64,000 nt of DNA from Deltaproteobacteria bacterium. Lineage in GTDB: Bacteria; Desulfobacterota; DSM-4660; Desulfatiglandales; HGW-15. The translations under genes were made by a program, and so were the position numbers. Shown piece by piece: positions 36,290 to 45,459 of this stretch (its first letter is position 1; each line of letters opens with the position of its first letter). The notes below the pieces were generated by a model, which was not told where the DNA came from, searched no databases, and saw only the letters and a list, made by a program, of their open reading frames with translations. The stretch spans positions 1-64,000 of the forward strand of contig JAFDHB010000002.1 of NCBI GenBank assembly GCA_019308985.1, given 5' to 3'.

Positions 36290-37279
36290 TTAACTTTTTT
36301 TCTTGGCATGGATCTTCCTAAAATCAATCCACTGGTCAAAAAGCCCGACCATGGCCAGGCCCACCAGAAAAATCTGCTGCAACAGGAACAATAGGTAGAT
36401 TCCCATCCTTATCCAGGATGGAACCCGGTACTTGTTCAGATAAAACAAGACGATGGATAATCCCTGTAGCACGTATACAACCAGGAGAACCAGGAGCACA
36501 TTAACTCCAATGAACTTTACACTGCTTGCAGGGAAAAATAAAGAAAAACCGGCCCCAATGAGTCCCCACACCAAATGCTCAGGGGTACGCCACCTGTCCA
36601 GGGAGCCGAAATCAGGGTAGTTTAACTTCCTTAATCTCAAAAGGGGAATGCCCAGAATCACGTTGATCCATACCAAAAATCCGGCCCCAATGATCATTAA
36701 TGACGGATAGATCCTTGCAATTATGCCTGCAACCATCTTTGCGTATTCCTCAAACTGCCTCAGCCTTGCCTCATCCCACCCCGCGGCCTGATAGGCACTC
36801 ATCGTCCCCTGGAGATTTGTTTGGAAATAATTCCTGACCAGTTCAAAGGGACCCATATTCTTTGTCAGTCCCACAGAGACAAGGATCGTGAGTCCGAAGA
36901 AGAGCACGACAACGGTTCCCATCATTACGGTAAAGCCAAATGAATATCCCCTGCGAAAGCACTCGGAAATGAGAAGGCCTATGAGGCCCAATTCAATAGC
37001 AAGAAACACGAGTTGAGGAGACCCGGCCAGTACGGTAGTCAGACTCGTCAAAACTATGGCTAAGAGACCGATCTTCAACCCTTCCTGGGGACCCAGTTTT
37101 GTCGAGTAGTAAAGAAACGGCAAGGGGGTCAGCAAGGCAAAGAAGGGCCCGACAAAGGGGACCAAAGAAGAGACGAACAGGAGGACGAAAGCCACTCCCG
37201 CACACCCAAATAAGTCATTTATTTTCATGGATTTTAAGACAGGCCAACCTTGAAAGGTTTTAAAATCCACACAGGACAT
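36290..37279 (-). CDS. DUF2232 multi-pass membrane protein
   Basis: About 329 residues (or 312 from ATG 37228). Seven or eight hydrophobic segments fill most of the length. It matches the YybS/DUF2232 family, found between rpsR and rplI in several phyla; an energy-coupling or transporter-like fold is suspected but no substrate is known. The family context makes it a real gene rather than an annotation error. Confidence 0.85.
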   Translation of the reverse strand: MSCVDFKTFQGWPVLKSMKINDLFGCAGVAFVLLFVSSLVPFVGPFFALLTPLPFLYYSTKLGPQEGLKIGLLAIVLTSLTTVLAGSPQLVFLAIELGLIGLLISECFRRGYSFGFTVMMGTVVVLFFGLTILVSVGLTKNMGPFELVRNYFQTNLQGTMSAYQAAGWDEARLRQFEEYAKMVAGIIARIYPSLMIIGAGFLVWINVILGIPLLRLRKLNYPDFGSLDRWRTPEHLVWGLIGAGFSLFFPASSVKFIGVNVLLVLLVVYVLQGLSIVLFYLNKYRVPSWIRMGIYLLFLLQQIFLVGLAMVGLFDQWIDFRKIHAKKKS

Positions 37280-37303
37280 TCGGCAAAAGGCCCTATCTGC
37301 TCG

Positions 37304-37558
37304 TCATTTAAGGACTGAGGTAGTGAATGGCAACAGGGCTATTTTCCTGGCCCTTTTTATTGCTGTAGTAAGCATCCTTTGGTGCTTGGCACAGTTGCCG
37401 GAAATCCTCCTCGGGACGATCTTACCTCTTTCCGTGGTAAAAGTCCTCAAGGTCTTTGGGTCCTTATAGTCTATCTGCAAGCTGCTGTCAGCACAGAACT
37501 TGCAAACTTTTCTCCTGTGATATGTAATCCTTCTTCTATTTCTATTGTACGCCATCAC
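37304..37558 (-). CDS. rpsR: 30S ribosomal protein bS18
   Basis: 84 residues (or 83 from the second ATG). [21 protein letters not shown] and the C-terminal [11 protein letters not shown] motif are conserved. The CxxC pair marks the zinc-binding variant, though two further ligands are not evident. It overlaps rpsF by 17 bases. Confidence 0.97.
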   Translation of the reverse strand: MMAYNRNRRRITYHRRKVCKFCADSSLQIDYKDPKTLRTFTTERGKIVPRRISGNCAKHQRMLTTAIKRARKIALLPFTTSVLK

Positions 37559-37979
37559 TTACCTCTCCAGTTGCAGAACCACCCTGCTCCGGACTTGCTT
37601 CCGCTTTTTCAGATACCCCCTCTTCTCCTCCAGGTTCTTCTTCTGGAGGTACAGCAGATTCCGCCTCTCTTTTTAACTTGTCCGGGTCCGCCTTATCTGC
37701 GAGTTTCACTGTCTGGAATCTGATTACCCTTTCGTCAATCTTCATGTCCCTTTCGAGTCGGTCTGTTATGCCGGGTTCGCCACAGTAATTAAGGAGTATG
37801 AAGAAGCCCTTATCAAACTTCTTGACCAAATAGGCAAGGTCTTGCTTACCCCATTCCTCGGTCTTTATGAGAATACCCTTTGACTTTTCTATTAGGTCTG
37901 AGTATTTTTCCAGGGTCTCCTTATATTCATCCTCGGCAAGGGTCGGCTTCAAGATAAAGATGGTTTCATAATGCCTCAT
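37542..37979 (-). CDS. rpsF: 30S ribosomal protein bS6
   Basis: 145 residues: the normal domain ([25 protein letters not shown]) followed by a Glu/Gly-rich tail of about 40 residues which overlaps the rpsR start. First gene of the operon, with a clear promoter 82 bases upstream. Confidence 0.96.
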   Translation of the reverse strand: MRHYETIFILKPTLAEDEYKETLEKYSDLIEKSKGILIKTEEWGKQDLAYLVKKFDKGFFILLNYCGEPGITDRLERDMKIDERVIRFQTVKLADKADPDKLKREAESAVPPEEEPGGEEGVSEKAEASPEQGGSATGEVSDGVQ

Positions 37980-38060
37980 AAAGAAATCTCCTCACGGCCT
38001 TTTGATTTGGTCCCACCCTCACGTGGGGGGACAAAGAGATTGATTACCCTAAAATTTTTA

Positions 38061-38089
38061 TATTTAATATCCCTTGGAATGTTTGTCAA
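38061..38089 (-). promoter_or_regulatory. Promoter of the rpsF-hflX operon
   Basis: Minus-strand TTGACA (38084-38089) and TAAATA (38061-38066), spacer 17. It precedes rpsF by 82 bases. The divergent suhB side of this region shows no equally clear promoter. Confidence 0.8.
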
Positions 38090-38213
38090 GAAATTTTCAG
38101 GTCCCCCAAGGCATTTGGTTTTGTTGGTAGACAAACCAAGAGTTGACGGTGACTTTAGGAGGTAATTTGTTCATATCTGTGATTGACAACAGGATCCAGA
38201 AAGGGCGAAAAAG

Positions 38214-38993
38214 ATGAACTTAGCCAAAGAGATCTCGATAGCAAGACAGGCCGCATCGGCTGCTGGAAAAATAATAAAGGGCATGAGTCTTGGTGAAGCC
38301 CTTATCACGAAAAAGGGGAAGGCTGAGATAGTAACAGATGCTGACCTTGTAGCAGAGAAGGTAATCACTGACCTCATAGGACGACATTTTCCCGGGGACG
38401 GCATCATAACCGAGGAAAGTGGAGAATACAATTCCACTCAGGAAAGGGTTTGGCTTATAGATCCTTTGGACGGCACAACAAACTTCGCCCGAAGATTCCC
38501 GTTTTCCTGCGTTTCCATTGCCTTGGCAATAGGAAAGGAGCCGGTGGTGGGAGTGGTGTTCAATCCTTTTATGAACGAATTCTTTGAGGCGGCCAAGGGC
38601 GGCGGCGCGTTTCTGAACGGCGAAAGGATAAGTGTTTCCAGGGTGCAAGACCTCCGCGAGTCGTTCTTGGCCACCGGCTTTTCCTATGACGTTCAAGAGA
38701 GCCCGGATAGGCCCATTGAGATCTTCAGGAAAATGCTCCTTCGCTCCCACTCGGTCCGAAGGCCCGGTTCAGCAGCAATAGACATGTGCTACGTTGCATG
38801 CGGGATATTTGACGGCTTTTGGGAAGAAGGACTGAAGCCTTGGGACACGGCTGCCGGCGTTGTTCTAGTGAGGGAGGCCGGGGGAAGACTGACTACCTTT
38901 GATGGAGCCCCTTACACACCATATGATAAGACCATAGTAGCTTCAAACGCGCTGCTCCATGATGCCCTGCTGGAAGTCCTGAACAGTACCTAG
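38214..38993 (+). CDS. suhB: Inositol monophosphatase family protein
   Basis: 259 residues with the metal-binding motifs ITEESGE, DPLDGTTNFARRFP and WDTAAGVVLVREAGG. The family dephosphorylates myo-inositol-1-phosphate or related sugars, and E. coli SuhB also takes part in rRNA transcription antitermination. Single gene, divergent from rpsF. The substrate is not fixed by the sequence. Confidence 0.92.
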   Translation: MNLAKEISIARQAASAAGKIIKGMSLGEALITKKGKAEIVTDADLVAEKVITDLIGRHFPGDGIITEESGEYNSTQERVWLIDPLDGTTNFARRFPFSCVSIALAIGKEPVVGVVFNPFMNEFFEAAKGGGAFLNGERISVSRVQDLRESFLATGFSYDVQESPDRPIEIFRKMLLRSHSVRRPGSAAIDMCYVACGIFDGFWEEGLKPWDTAAGVVLVREAGGRLTTFDGAPYTPYDKTIVASNALLHDALLEVLNST

Positions 38994-39090
38994 GAGTCTC
39001 GAGGACAATCCTACTGTGTCCTTTCGTGGAATCACGTTTCCCGGAAGAGTAATTTCATGAGAGGGTTATTCCGCAAAAGCCCCTGCTTTT

Positions 39091-40101
39091 TCATCCCTGC
39101 TGAAAGGCCTCCGTCGCCTCAGCCATGATCTCCTCCTCCCTGTGTTGGTATCTGGGTGAAAAATGAAAGGGGACCAGATTCTTGGCACGGGCCCTTCGAG
39201 CAATCTCTCCCGCCTCCCTGGCCGTTAGATGATATTTCTGGAGGGCAATCTCCTTTTCAGCGCTCAAAAAGGCCGCCTCTATGAATAAGTAATCGGCATT
39301 TTCGGCAAATGTGACTATTCTGTTCAAGTTCTTCGTGCTCCCTATGACATCGGTGATATAGGTGATTTTCTGTCCCGGCGATACCCTCGTTATGCGCTCG
39401 GCCAAATCTCCGAGAACATAGGTCTTAACCTTTCTTATCAAGCCTGATTCTTCCCAGGTTACCGGGAATTGGCTCTTCGGGTCTCTCCCCTCATAAAGGG
39501 CCTTCTTCAAGCGGGTCAACCATGGACCCAAGGGCAAACCCATCTTCTTTAGCTCTTCCTTAATAATGTTGATGTAGTAGCTTTCCACAAGGGAAAGACC
39601 CAGACAGGGGATGCGGTGATCCAGCAGTACGGCTTCGACCCGAAAAGAAGGCTCATCCAGCAGGATACCCGTGAAACTCCGGACTGTTTCTTTTTGTTCG
39701 GGCAGGAACCGCTTCCGACAAAGGTAGGTCTTTGTGAAGGTTCGGTCTTCATGCACCTCTGTTATTCTCAAGCTTAACTCAAAGGGATACTCATGGACCA
39801 GGTTCCACGTGTAGCCGGCCAGCTTCCCCTCTACCCTGGCGAAAAAATCAGGAGGCCCGTAGATGTGAAGCTCCTTCTTTCGCCCCAAAAAAATCCTAAG
39901 GAGATGATCGAAGCCGATAAAATGATCTATATGGGTGTGGGTTACAAAGACGTGGGAAATCTTTAAGATATCTCTGGATGACAAGGCATGAAGGTCCCCG
40001 AGGTCAAAGAGCAAGGCCCTTTTTTCGAACAGAAACGGGATGAATAACCCTGGGTCTGAAAAGCGGTCATTGACTAACCTTGGCACAAAGGATGGCCTCA
40101 T
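39091..40101 (-). CDS. RNase Z-like metallo-beta-lactamase fold hydrolase
   Basis: 336 residues. The HxHxDH zinc site is THTHIDHF near residues 54-61; downstream ligands lie in YITDV and the RNase Z-type HFSPRY motif is near the C-terminus. tRNase Z removes 3' trailers from tRNA precursors, but the long insert between residues 100 and 210 is unusual, so another phosphodiesterase substrate is possible. It begins about 80 bases after the small gene upstream. Confidence 0.85.
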   Translation of the reverse strand: MRPSFVPRLVNDRFSDPGLFIPFLFEKRALLFDLGDLHALSSRDILKISHVFVTHTHIDHFIGFDHLLRIFLGRKKELHIYGPPDFFARVEGKLAGYTWNLVHEYPFELSLRITEVHEDRTFTKTYLCRKRFLPEQKETVRSFTGILLDEPSFRVEAVLLDHRIPCLGLSLVESYYINIIKEELKKMGLPLGPWLTRLKKALYEGRDPKSQFPVTWEESGLIRKVKTYVLGDLAERITRVSPGQKITYITDVIGSTKNLNRIVTFAENADYLFIEAAFLSAEKEIALQKYHLTAREAGEIARRARAKNLVPFHFSPRYQHREEEIMAEATEAFQQG

Positions 40102-40184
40102 TTTCCCCCTGGTGACTGAATCTGACCGTGATCCCCTTCTTCCTGCCCCGTGTACCGATCATCTGAAGGAATAATTGAAACTTG

Positions 40185-40487
40185 CTATTTTGGTGTCTCA
40201 ACTGTCCTCTGTCTCGGACCCCTATGGACCTCCTCTACCCACGATAGCCATATCCTTTTTCGATTTTGGAACTTGTGAAGCACCCTATCCAGCCTATTGG
40301 AGAGCTCGATCTCATATATCTTTCTCCGGGAAAAGGCCAGTAGATCCCTTTCGAGTGCCTCCCAGTCAGGCATCCGGTTTTCTACTCCCGAGTGATACTT
40401 CTGGAAATCGAGATGCATCTTTTCTATTCTTCGATCAAAGTCAGAGATGGTGTTCAAAAGCTCAAGCTTCTCTTCAGAAATAATCAT
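40185..40487 (-). CDS. Small helical protein of unknown function
   Basis: 100 residues, charged and probably helical, with no recognised domain, signal or membrane segment. An AGGAG-like sequence (GGAGTAGTTA) lies just before its ATG. It is on the same strand as, and just upstream of, the RNase Z-like gene, so the two may be co-transcribed. Kept as a gene because of the ribosome-binding site and sensible composition. Confidence 0.6.
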   Translation of the reverse strand: MIISEEKLELLNTISDFDRRIEKMHLDFQKYHSGVENRMPDWEALERDLLAFSRRKIYEIELSNRLDRVLHKFQNRKRIWLSWVEEVHRGPRQRTVETPK

Positions 40488-40610
40488 TAACTACTCCTCC
40501 AGACCCATTGCTTATTGATTCCAGCATTTCAAATGGGGCAAGGCCTTTCAATCCTGTTGAAAATGAGAGAATACAGAGCTCTCTTCTTTCGAGGCAAAGA
40601 ATGGAGATAC

Positions 40611-40639
40611 TTGACATTATGTCATGAATCGTGAAAGAT
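40611..40639 (+). promoter_or_regulatory. Possible purC promoter with an overlapping palindrome
   Basis: TTGACA (40611-40616) is followed after 17 bases by a weak AAAGAT (40634-40639). A perfect palindrome TGACAT-T-ATGTCA (40612-40624) covers the -35 and spacer, placed where a repressor could act. No purine riboswitch is seen in 40488-40721. Confidence 0.45.
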
Positions 40640-40721
40640 ATCAATCCTTGCAAGGCCTAACATTTCAAGAGAATCGCGTCGCCCAAGCAGCAAAAGGCGG
40701 GCCTATGAAAGGAGGATATGA

Positions 40722-41639
40722 ATGCCTGTTGTCAAAGGGGCCATGCTCAAGTCCGAGCTTCCAGGCCTGAAACTTTTCAAGAGAGGTAAAGTGAGAGATA
40801 TCTACGATGTAGGCGAACATTATTTGATAGTTGCAAGCGATAGGATATCGGCCTTTGATGTCATCATGGATGACCCCATACCCGACAAGGGAAAAATCCT
40901 CACAAAAATATCTCTTTTCTGGTTTGAGCATCTCAAACCCCTTGTGGAGAATCATGTGGTCAGTTCTGATCCATCAGAGTATCCCGAGCCCTGCCCTATT
41001 TACAGGGAACAACTCCAGGGGCGCAGTATGCTCGTAAAGAAGGCAAGGCCATTGCCTGTCGAATGTATAGTAAGAGGGTATATTTCCGGCTCAGGGTGGA
41101 TCGAGTATAGGGAAAAAGGCAGCATATGTGGTATCAAGCTCCCGGAGGGATTAAGGGAGTCGGAAAAACTCCCCGAGCCCATATTCACCCCCAGCACCAA
41201 GGCCGAGGAGGGCGTACACGACGAAAATATCACCTTTGAGAAGGCCGTTGATCTGCTGGGGTGGGAGACGGCGGAACGGGTAAGGGCACTCAGCCTGGAG
41301 ATATATGAACACGGAAGAGAGTTCGCCGCAAAAAGGGGGATCATCATAGCAGACACCAAGTTTGAGTTCGGCCTTGTAGACGACAGGATCATCTTGATTG
41401 ATGAGGTCATGACTCCCGACAGTTCCCGCTTCTGGCCCATGGATTCCTATAGTCCCGGCGGGCCTCAAGTGAGCTTTGATAAGCAGTTCTTGAGGGATTA
41501 TCTTAATTCACTAGGGTGGCAAAAGACGCCGCCTCCACCCAAACTCCCTGAAGACATTATCCAAAAGACCAGGCAGAGATATCTGGAAGCATTGAAGCGG
41601 CTTACAGGGAGCACCTTGGAAGATAACACCCAGCCTTGA
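40722..41639 (+). CDS. purC: Phosphoribosylaminoimidazole-succinocarboxamide synthase
   Basis: 305 residues, the longer SAICAR synthase form. Motifs [39 protein letters not shown] and DTKFEFG are conserved. It joins aspartate to CAIR in purine synthesis. GAAAGGAGG precedes the ATG at about 7 bases. Confidence 0.96.
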   Translation: MPVVKGAMLKSELPGLKLFKRGKVRDIYDVGEHYLIVASDRISAFDVIMDDPIPDKGKILTKISLFWFEHLKPLVENHVVSSDPSEYPEPCPIYREQLQGRSMLVKKARPLPVECIVRGYISGSGWIEYREKGSICGIKLPEGLRESEKLPEPIFTPSTKAEEGVHDENITFEKAVDLLGWETAERVRALSLEIYEHGREFAAKRGIIIADTKFEFGLVDDRIILIDEVMTPDSSRFWPMDSYSPGGPQVSFDKQFLRDYLNSLGWQKTPPPPKLPEDIIQKTRQRYLEALKRLTGSTLEDNTQP

Positions 41640-41714
41640 TGAACAGGACAAATTCCAAGTTCCAAACCCTGACAAGAGACAATAGTCGCGGATCTGGAAT
41701 ACTGAAGCGGAAAG

Positions 41715-42434
41715 ATGGACTTTATCATCTGTTTCATTGACGATTCCGATTTCGAACACGATCTCGTAAGGGACGAGATCGCTCCCAGGGCGGAGGGGAT
41801 GAAGTTTGTCCAGGCCTATACCTTTGATGAGGCGAGAAGGCTTTTGGGTAAAAGGATACCTGTGATCTTCCTACTTGACCTGTGGGGACAGGACCCCTCG
41901 GTCGGCACTCCCGCCATCCCTCCAATAGTAGACATCGAGAAACGGGTATCGCGAATCAAGTCCCTCAGGGAGGTGTACAAGGACCTTGATTCATTTGAGG
42001 GGGATGGCATCAATGAGTATTTGAGGAGATTGTTCTCCATTGTTGAAGCCTGGAGAGAAATATTCAGGGAATCCGCCAACCTCGCCGGACAGAACAGGAA
42101 GTACGGGCTCGAAAATCTCCGCCAGGCCAGGGAGCATTATCCTGGTCTGCCCGCCGTGTTCTACACAAGAAAGAGCATGATAGATGACGCCGTTGAACTC
42201 TTCAAGGCCGGAGCGGACGGACTGTTTATCAAACCCACTGGTGGGGACGATAGGGAAACCAGGGAACTTACCAGGGAATTTGCGCCTGCACTCATAAGTT
42301 CGCTCTCCAGAATAGTTGATCGGAACTTTGATACCATCGAAAAGACATCGGACCCTACCTCCCCAGTCGGGGAAAAGGAGCCACAAAACCTCCGGGACCT
42401 GATCAAGGCATGGAAAGAGTTCAGAAACAGTTAA
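41715..42434 (+). CDS. Stand-alone receiver-like protein with a large internal insertion
   Basis: 239 residues. The ends of a response-regulator receiver domain are present: acidic Asp9-Asp10 in CFIDDSD, candidate phospho-acceptor Asp55 in IFLLDLWG, Thr151 in VFYTRKS and Lys173 in FIKPT. About 80 helical residues (roughly 62-143) separate the third and fourth strands. There is no output domain. It may be a signalling adaptor, or a relative that has lost phosphorylation. The link to purC (75-base gap) is positional only. Confidence 0.7.
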   Translation: MDFIICFIDDSDFEHDLVRDEIAPRAEGMKFVQAYTFDEARRLLGKRIPVIFLLDLWGQDPSVGTPAIPPIVDIEKRVSRIKSLREVYKDLDSFEGDGINEYLRRLFSIVEAWREIFRESANLAGQNRKYGLENLRQAREHYPGLPAVFYTRKSMIDDAVELFKAGADGLFIKPTGGDDRETRELTREFAPALISSLSRIVDRNFDTIEKTSDPTSPVGEKEPQNLRDLIKAWKEFRNS

Positions 42435-42502
42435 CATCTCGAAAATTCTACAACTTTTTGAAATTATGGATACCTACTGAGGCTTGGTATTCTTGCCTCG
42501 AA

Positions 42503-42679
42503 CATGGAATAACGGAATGGTGGAATAATGGAATGATGTAAATTCGCCTTCTACATCCTGAGGATTAGATGCGAATTTTGATTTCTCTTCGGGTTTGTCA
42601 ACTCGATTTTCCCTATGACCCATCGCTCCAATTCCCCAAGGCCCATTATTCCAGTGTTCCATGATTCCAATATTCCAAC
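42503..42679. repeat. Repeat family D, GGAATAATGG-type inverted repeat
   Basis: Left arm 42503-42537 contains imperfect tandem copies of GGAATAATGG; the right arm 42643-42679 carries the complement (CCATTATTCC, TTCCATGATTCC). About 105 bases between them are non-coding. Similar sequences are recalled as dispersed intergenic repeats in Desulfobacterota. Confidence 0.65.
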
Positions 42680-42721
42680 TGGGGAGAAGCCCCTGAGTTC
42701 AAAAACCTGATTGTGCTCACC

Positions 42722-42750
42722 TTGACAAAGCATTATCCGATGCTTATCGT
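42722..42750 (+). promoter_or_regulatory. Promoter of grpE-dnaK
   Basis: TTGACA (42722-42727), 17-base spacer, TATCGT (42745-42750); 85 bases before grpE. Neither a CIRCE element nor correctly spaced sigma32 boxes are visible, so heat control, if present, is by another route. Confidence 0.6.
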
Positions 42751-42834
42751 ATCCCATAATCATGTCACCCTGGTTGCATTGCATAGGTTTCCTTCCAGGT
42801 CCTAATCCAAACAAGGAGCGGAGTGATCTGAGAT

Positions 42835-43491
42835 ATGACTAATGGTGAGCAAAGGGCGGAAAGTGCCGGGGAAGAGAAAAACAAGGAAGGATTAGCCGAG
42901 GTCGAGGAGAGGCAAGATCAAGATAAGGAGACCGGCGAGGAGCACAAAGAGAAACCTCTTGAGAAAAAGACCAAGGCGGAACTCCTGGACGAGGTAAAGC
43001 AGGCCCAGGAAGAGGCCAAGAAGTACTACGATCTCTATCTCCGTTCACAGGCTGATATTGAGAATCTAAAGAAGAGAAACAACAAGGAAAAAGCGGAACT
43101 GGTCAAGTACGCCAATGAGTCCCTTGTGAAAGATCTGCTTCCTGTCATGGATAACCTGGAGATGGCTATATCACACGCCAATTCGAACAACTCCCTTGAT
43201 GCGCTCAAGAAGGGGGTTGAGCTGACATTAAAGGGACTGAAGGACGTACTGAAGAAGTCGGGCCTTGAAGAGGTCGAGGCCAAAAACAGACCCTTCGATC
43301 CGAATTTTCATCACGCAGTATCGGAAAAGGAAGATGGCACAGTCGAACCTGGGATCGTCCTCCAAGAGATGCAGAAGGGTTACATCTTCAACCAGAGGCT
43401 GATTCGTCCTGCCATGGTGGTGGTAAGCAAGGCCAAGGCAGCAGATGAGGGTGATAGGGAACATCGAGAGGAGTCGGCTGAGAGCAGTTAA
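42835..43491 (+). CDS. grpE: Nucleotide exchange factor GrpE
   Basis: 218 residues: a charged, disordered N-terminus of about 60 residues, a long coiled coil (YLRSQADIENLKKRNNKEKA), and a beta domain with RPFDPNFHHAV and QKGYIFNQRLIRPAMVVV. It releases ADP from DnaK. It is 51 bases upstream of dnaK. No dnaJ is found after dnaK in this window. Confidence 0.96.
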   Translation: MTNGEQRAESAGEEKNKEGLAEVEERQDQDKETGEEHKEKPLEKKTKAELLDEVKQAQEEAKKYYDLYLRSQADIENLKKRNNKEKAELVKYANESLVKDLLPVMDNLEMAISHANSNNSLDALKKGVELTLKGLKDVLKKSGLEEVEAKNRPFDPNFHHAVSEKEDGTVEPGIVLQEMQKGYIFNQRLIRPAMVVVSKAKAADEGDREHREESAESS

Positions 43492-43542
43492 ATATCCTGC
43501 AAAACCCCGTCACAACAAAGCACCTAGTTTAGGAGGTAAGAA

Positions 43543-45459
43543 ATGGGTAAAATTATTGGCATTGATCTTGGGACAACTAATTCCTGTGTGGCTGTAATGG
43601 AAGGGGGAGATCCTGTTGTAATCGCCAACGCCGAGGGAAGCAGGACCACGCCTTCGATGGTTGCCTTTAATGAAAAGGGCGAGAGGCTGGTGGGCCAGAT
43701 CGCCAAGCGCCAGGCCATCACCAACCCTGAGAATACTATATTCGCGGTCAAGAGACTTATTGGACGCAAGTACGACTCTCCTGAAGTCCAGAGGGACATC
43801 AAGGTCCTCCCATACAAGATCGTCAAGGCCACTAACGGGGATGCCCATGTGGAAGTCAGGGGTAAACGCTACAGCCCTTCTGAGATCTCTGCCATGATAC
43901 TACAGAAGATGAAGCAGACCGCAGAGGACTATCTTGGGGAGAAGATTACGGACGCCGTGATCACCGTTCCTGCGTACTTCAATGACAGTCAAAGGCAGGC
44001 CACCAAAGATGCGGGCCGCATAGCCGGGCTCAACGTGGAGAGGATCATTAATGAACCGACGGCTGCATCACTTGCTTACGGTCTGGACAAGAAAGGGGAG
44101 AAGAAGATTGCGGTCTTCGACCTTGGAGGCGGGACATTCGATATATCTATTCTCGAAATCGGGGAAGGTGTCTTTGAAGTCAAGGCAACAAACGGAGATA
44201 CCCATCTCGGAGGCGAAGACTTCGATCTGCGAATCGTAGATTACCTTGCCGATGAATTCAAGAAGGACCAGGGCATTGATCTGCGAACCGACAAGATGGC
44301 CCTGCAAAGGTTGAAAGAAGCGGCGGAAAAGGCCAAGATGGAACTATCCAGCTCCCAGGAGACCGATATCAATCTTCCTTTTATCACGGCAGACGCAAGC
44401 GGCCCCAAACACCTCAACATGAAACTCACCAAGGCCAAGCTGGAAGCGCTGGTGGACGATCTCGTCGAGAAGGTGGTTGAGCCTTGCAAGATAGCCCTCA
44501 ATGATGCTTCTTTGAAACCCAGTGACATAGAGGAGGTCATCCTGGTCGGTGGAATGACCAGGATGCCCAGGGTACAACAGAAGGTAAAGGAGATATTTGG
44601 TAGAGAGCCCAGCAAGAGCGTCAATCCGGACGAAGTTGTTGCTATCGGTGCCGCTATCCAAGGCGGCGTATTGAAAGGGGAGGTCAAGGACGTGCTTCTC
44701 CTGGACGTAACGCCCCTTTCTCTCGGAATTGAGACACTGGGTGGAGTTTTCACCAAACTCATCGAAAAAAACACCACGATACCTACCAGGAAAAGCCAGA
44801 TATTCTCAACAGCGGCCGATAACCAGCCTGCCGTGGAGATTCATGTCCTCCAGGGCGAAAGAGAGATGGCTGCTCATAACAAGACCCTGGGTCGATTCCA
44901 GCTCGTGGGAATACCCCCTGCACCCAGGGGTGTACCCCAGATCGAGGTCACCTTTGATATAGATGCCAATGGAATAGTTCACGTCTCCGCCAAGGACCTG
45001 GGCACGGGCAAAGAGCAGTCCATAAAGATCACCGCATCGAGCGGTCTATCAGAGGAGGAGATCCAGCGCCTCATCAAGGACGCCGAACTTCATGCCGAAG
45101 AGGACAGGAAGAGGAGGGAGCTGGTGGACGCCCGCAATATGGCCGACTCACTCATCTACCAGACGGAAAAATCCATCAAGGAGGCTGGAGACAAACTTGA
45201 TGAATCCACAAAATCTGAGATTGACAGGGCCATAGAGAACCTCAAGAAAGCCATGGAAGGTGACAGCGCGGAGGAGATAAAACGCCTCGCGGATGAACTG
45301 ACCCAGGCTTCACATAAATTAGCAGAGGCTATGTATGCCCAGGCAAGTGCACAGGCCGGAGCAGGACAGGCGGGCTCGGGTTCCGCTGCCGGTGCTGACA
45401 GCGGCCCTTCAAAGGATGAAGATGTGGTGGATGCGGATTTCGAGGAAGTAAAGAAGTGA
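43543..45459 (+). CDS. dnaK: Chaperone DnaK (Hsp70)
   Basis: 638 residues, full length. The ATPase domain has [41 protein letters not shown] and VGGMTRMP; the substrate domain and a Gly/Ala-rich tail ending with [12 protein letters not shown] follow. AGGAGG stands before the ATG. The following lipoprotein gene overlaps its stop (GTGA). Confidence 0.98.
   Translation: MGKIIGIDLGTTNSCVAVMEGGDPVVIANAEGSRTTPSMVAFNEKGERLVGQIAKRQAITNPENTIFAVKRLIGRKYDSPEVQRDIKVLPYKIVKATNGDAHVEVRGKRYSPSEISAMILQKMKQTAEDYLGEKITDAVITVPAYFNDSQRQATKDAGRIAGLNVERIINEPTAASLAYGLDKKGEKKIAVFDLGGGTFDISILEIGEGVFEVKATNGDTHLGGEDFDLRIVDYLADEFKKDQGIDLRTDKMALQRLKEAAEKAKMELSSSQETDINLPFITADASGPKHLNMKLTKAKLEALVDDLVEKVVEPCKIALNDASLKPSDIEEVILVGGMTRMPRVQQKVKEIFGREPSKSVNPDEVVAIGAAIQGGVLKGEVKDVLLLDVTPLSLGIETLGGVFTKLIEKNTTIPTRKSQIFSTAADNQPAVEIHVLQGEREMAAHNKTLGRFQLVGIPPAPRGVPQIEVTFDIDANGIVHVSAKDLGTGKEQSIKITASSGLSEEEIQRLIKDAELHAEEDRKRRELVDARNMADSLIYQTEKSIKEAGDKLDESTKSEIDRAIENLKKAMEGDSAEEIKRLADELTQASHKLAEAMYAQASAQAGAGQAGSGSAAGADSGPSKDEDVVDADFEEVKK

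Noticed and set aside
42680..42834. CIRCE or sigma32 control of grpE-dnaK
   Set aside because: No TTAGCACTC-type inverted repeat; the CTTGAC and CCCATAAT pieces are about 25 bases apart, too far for sigma32.
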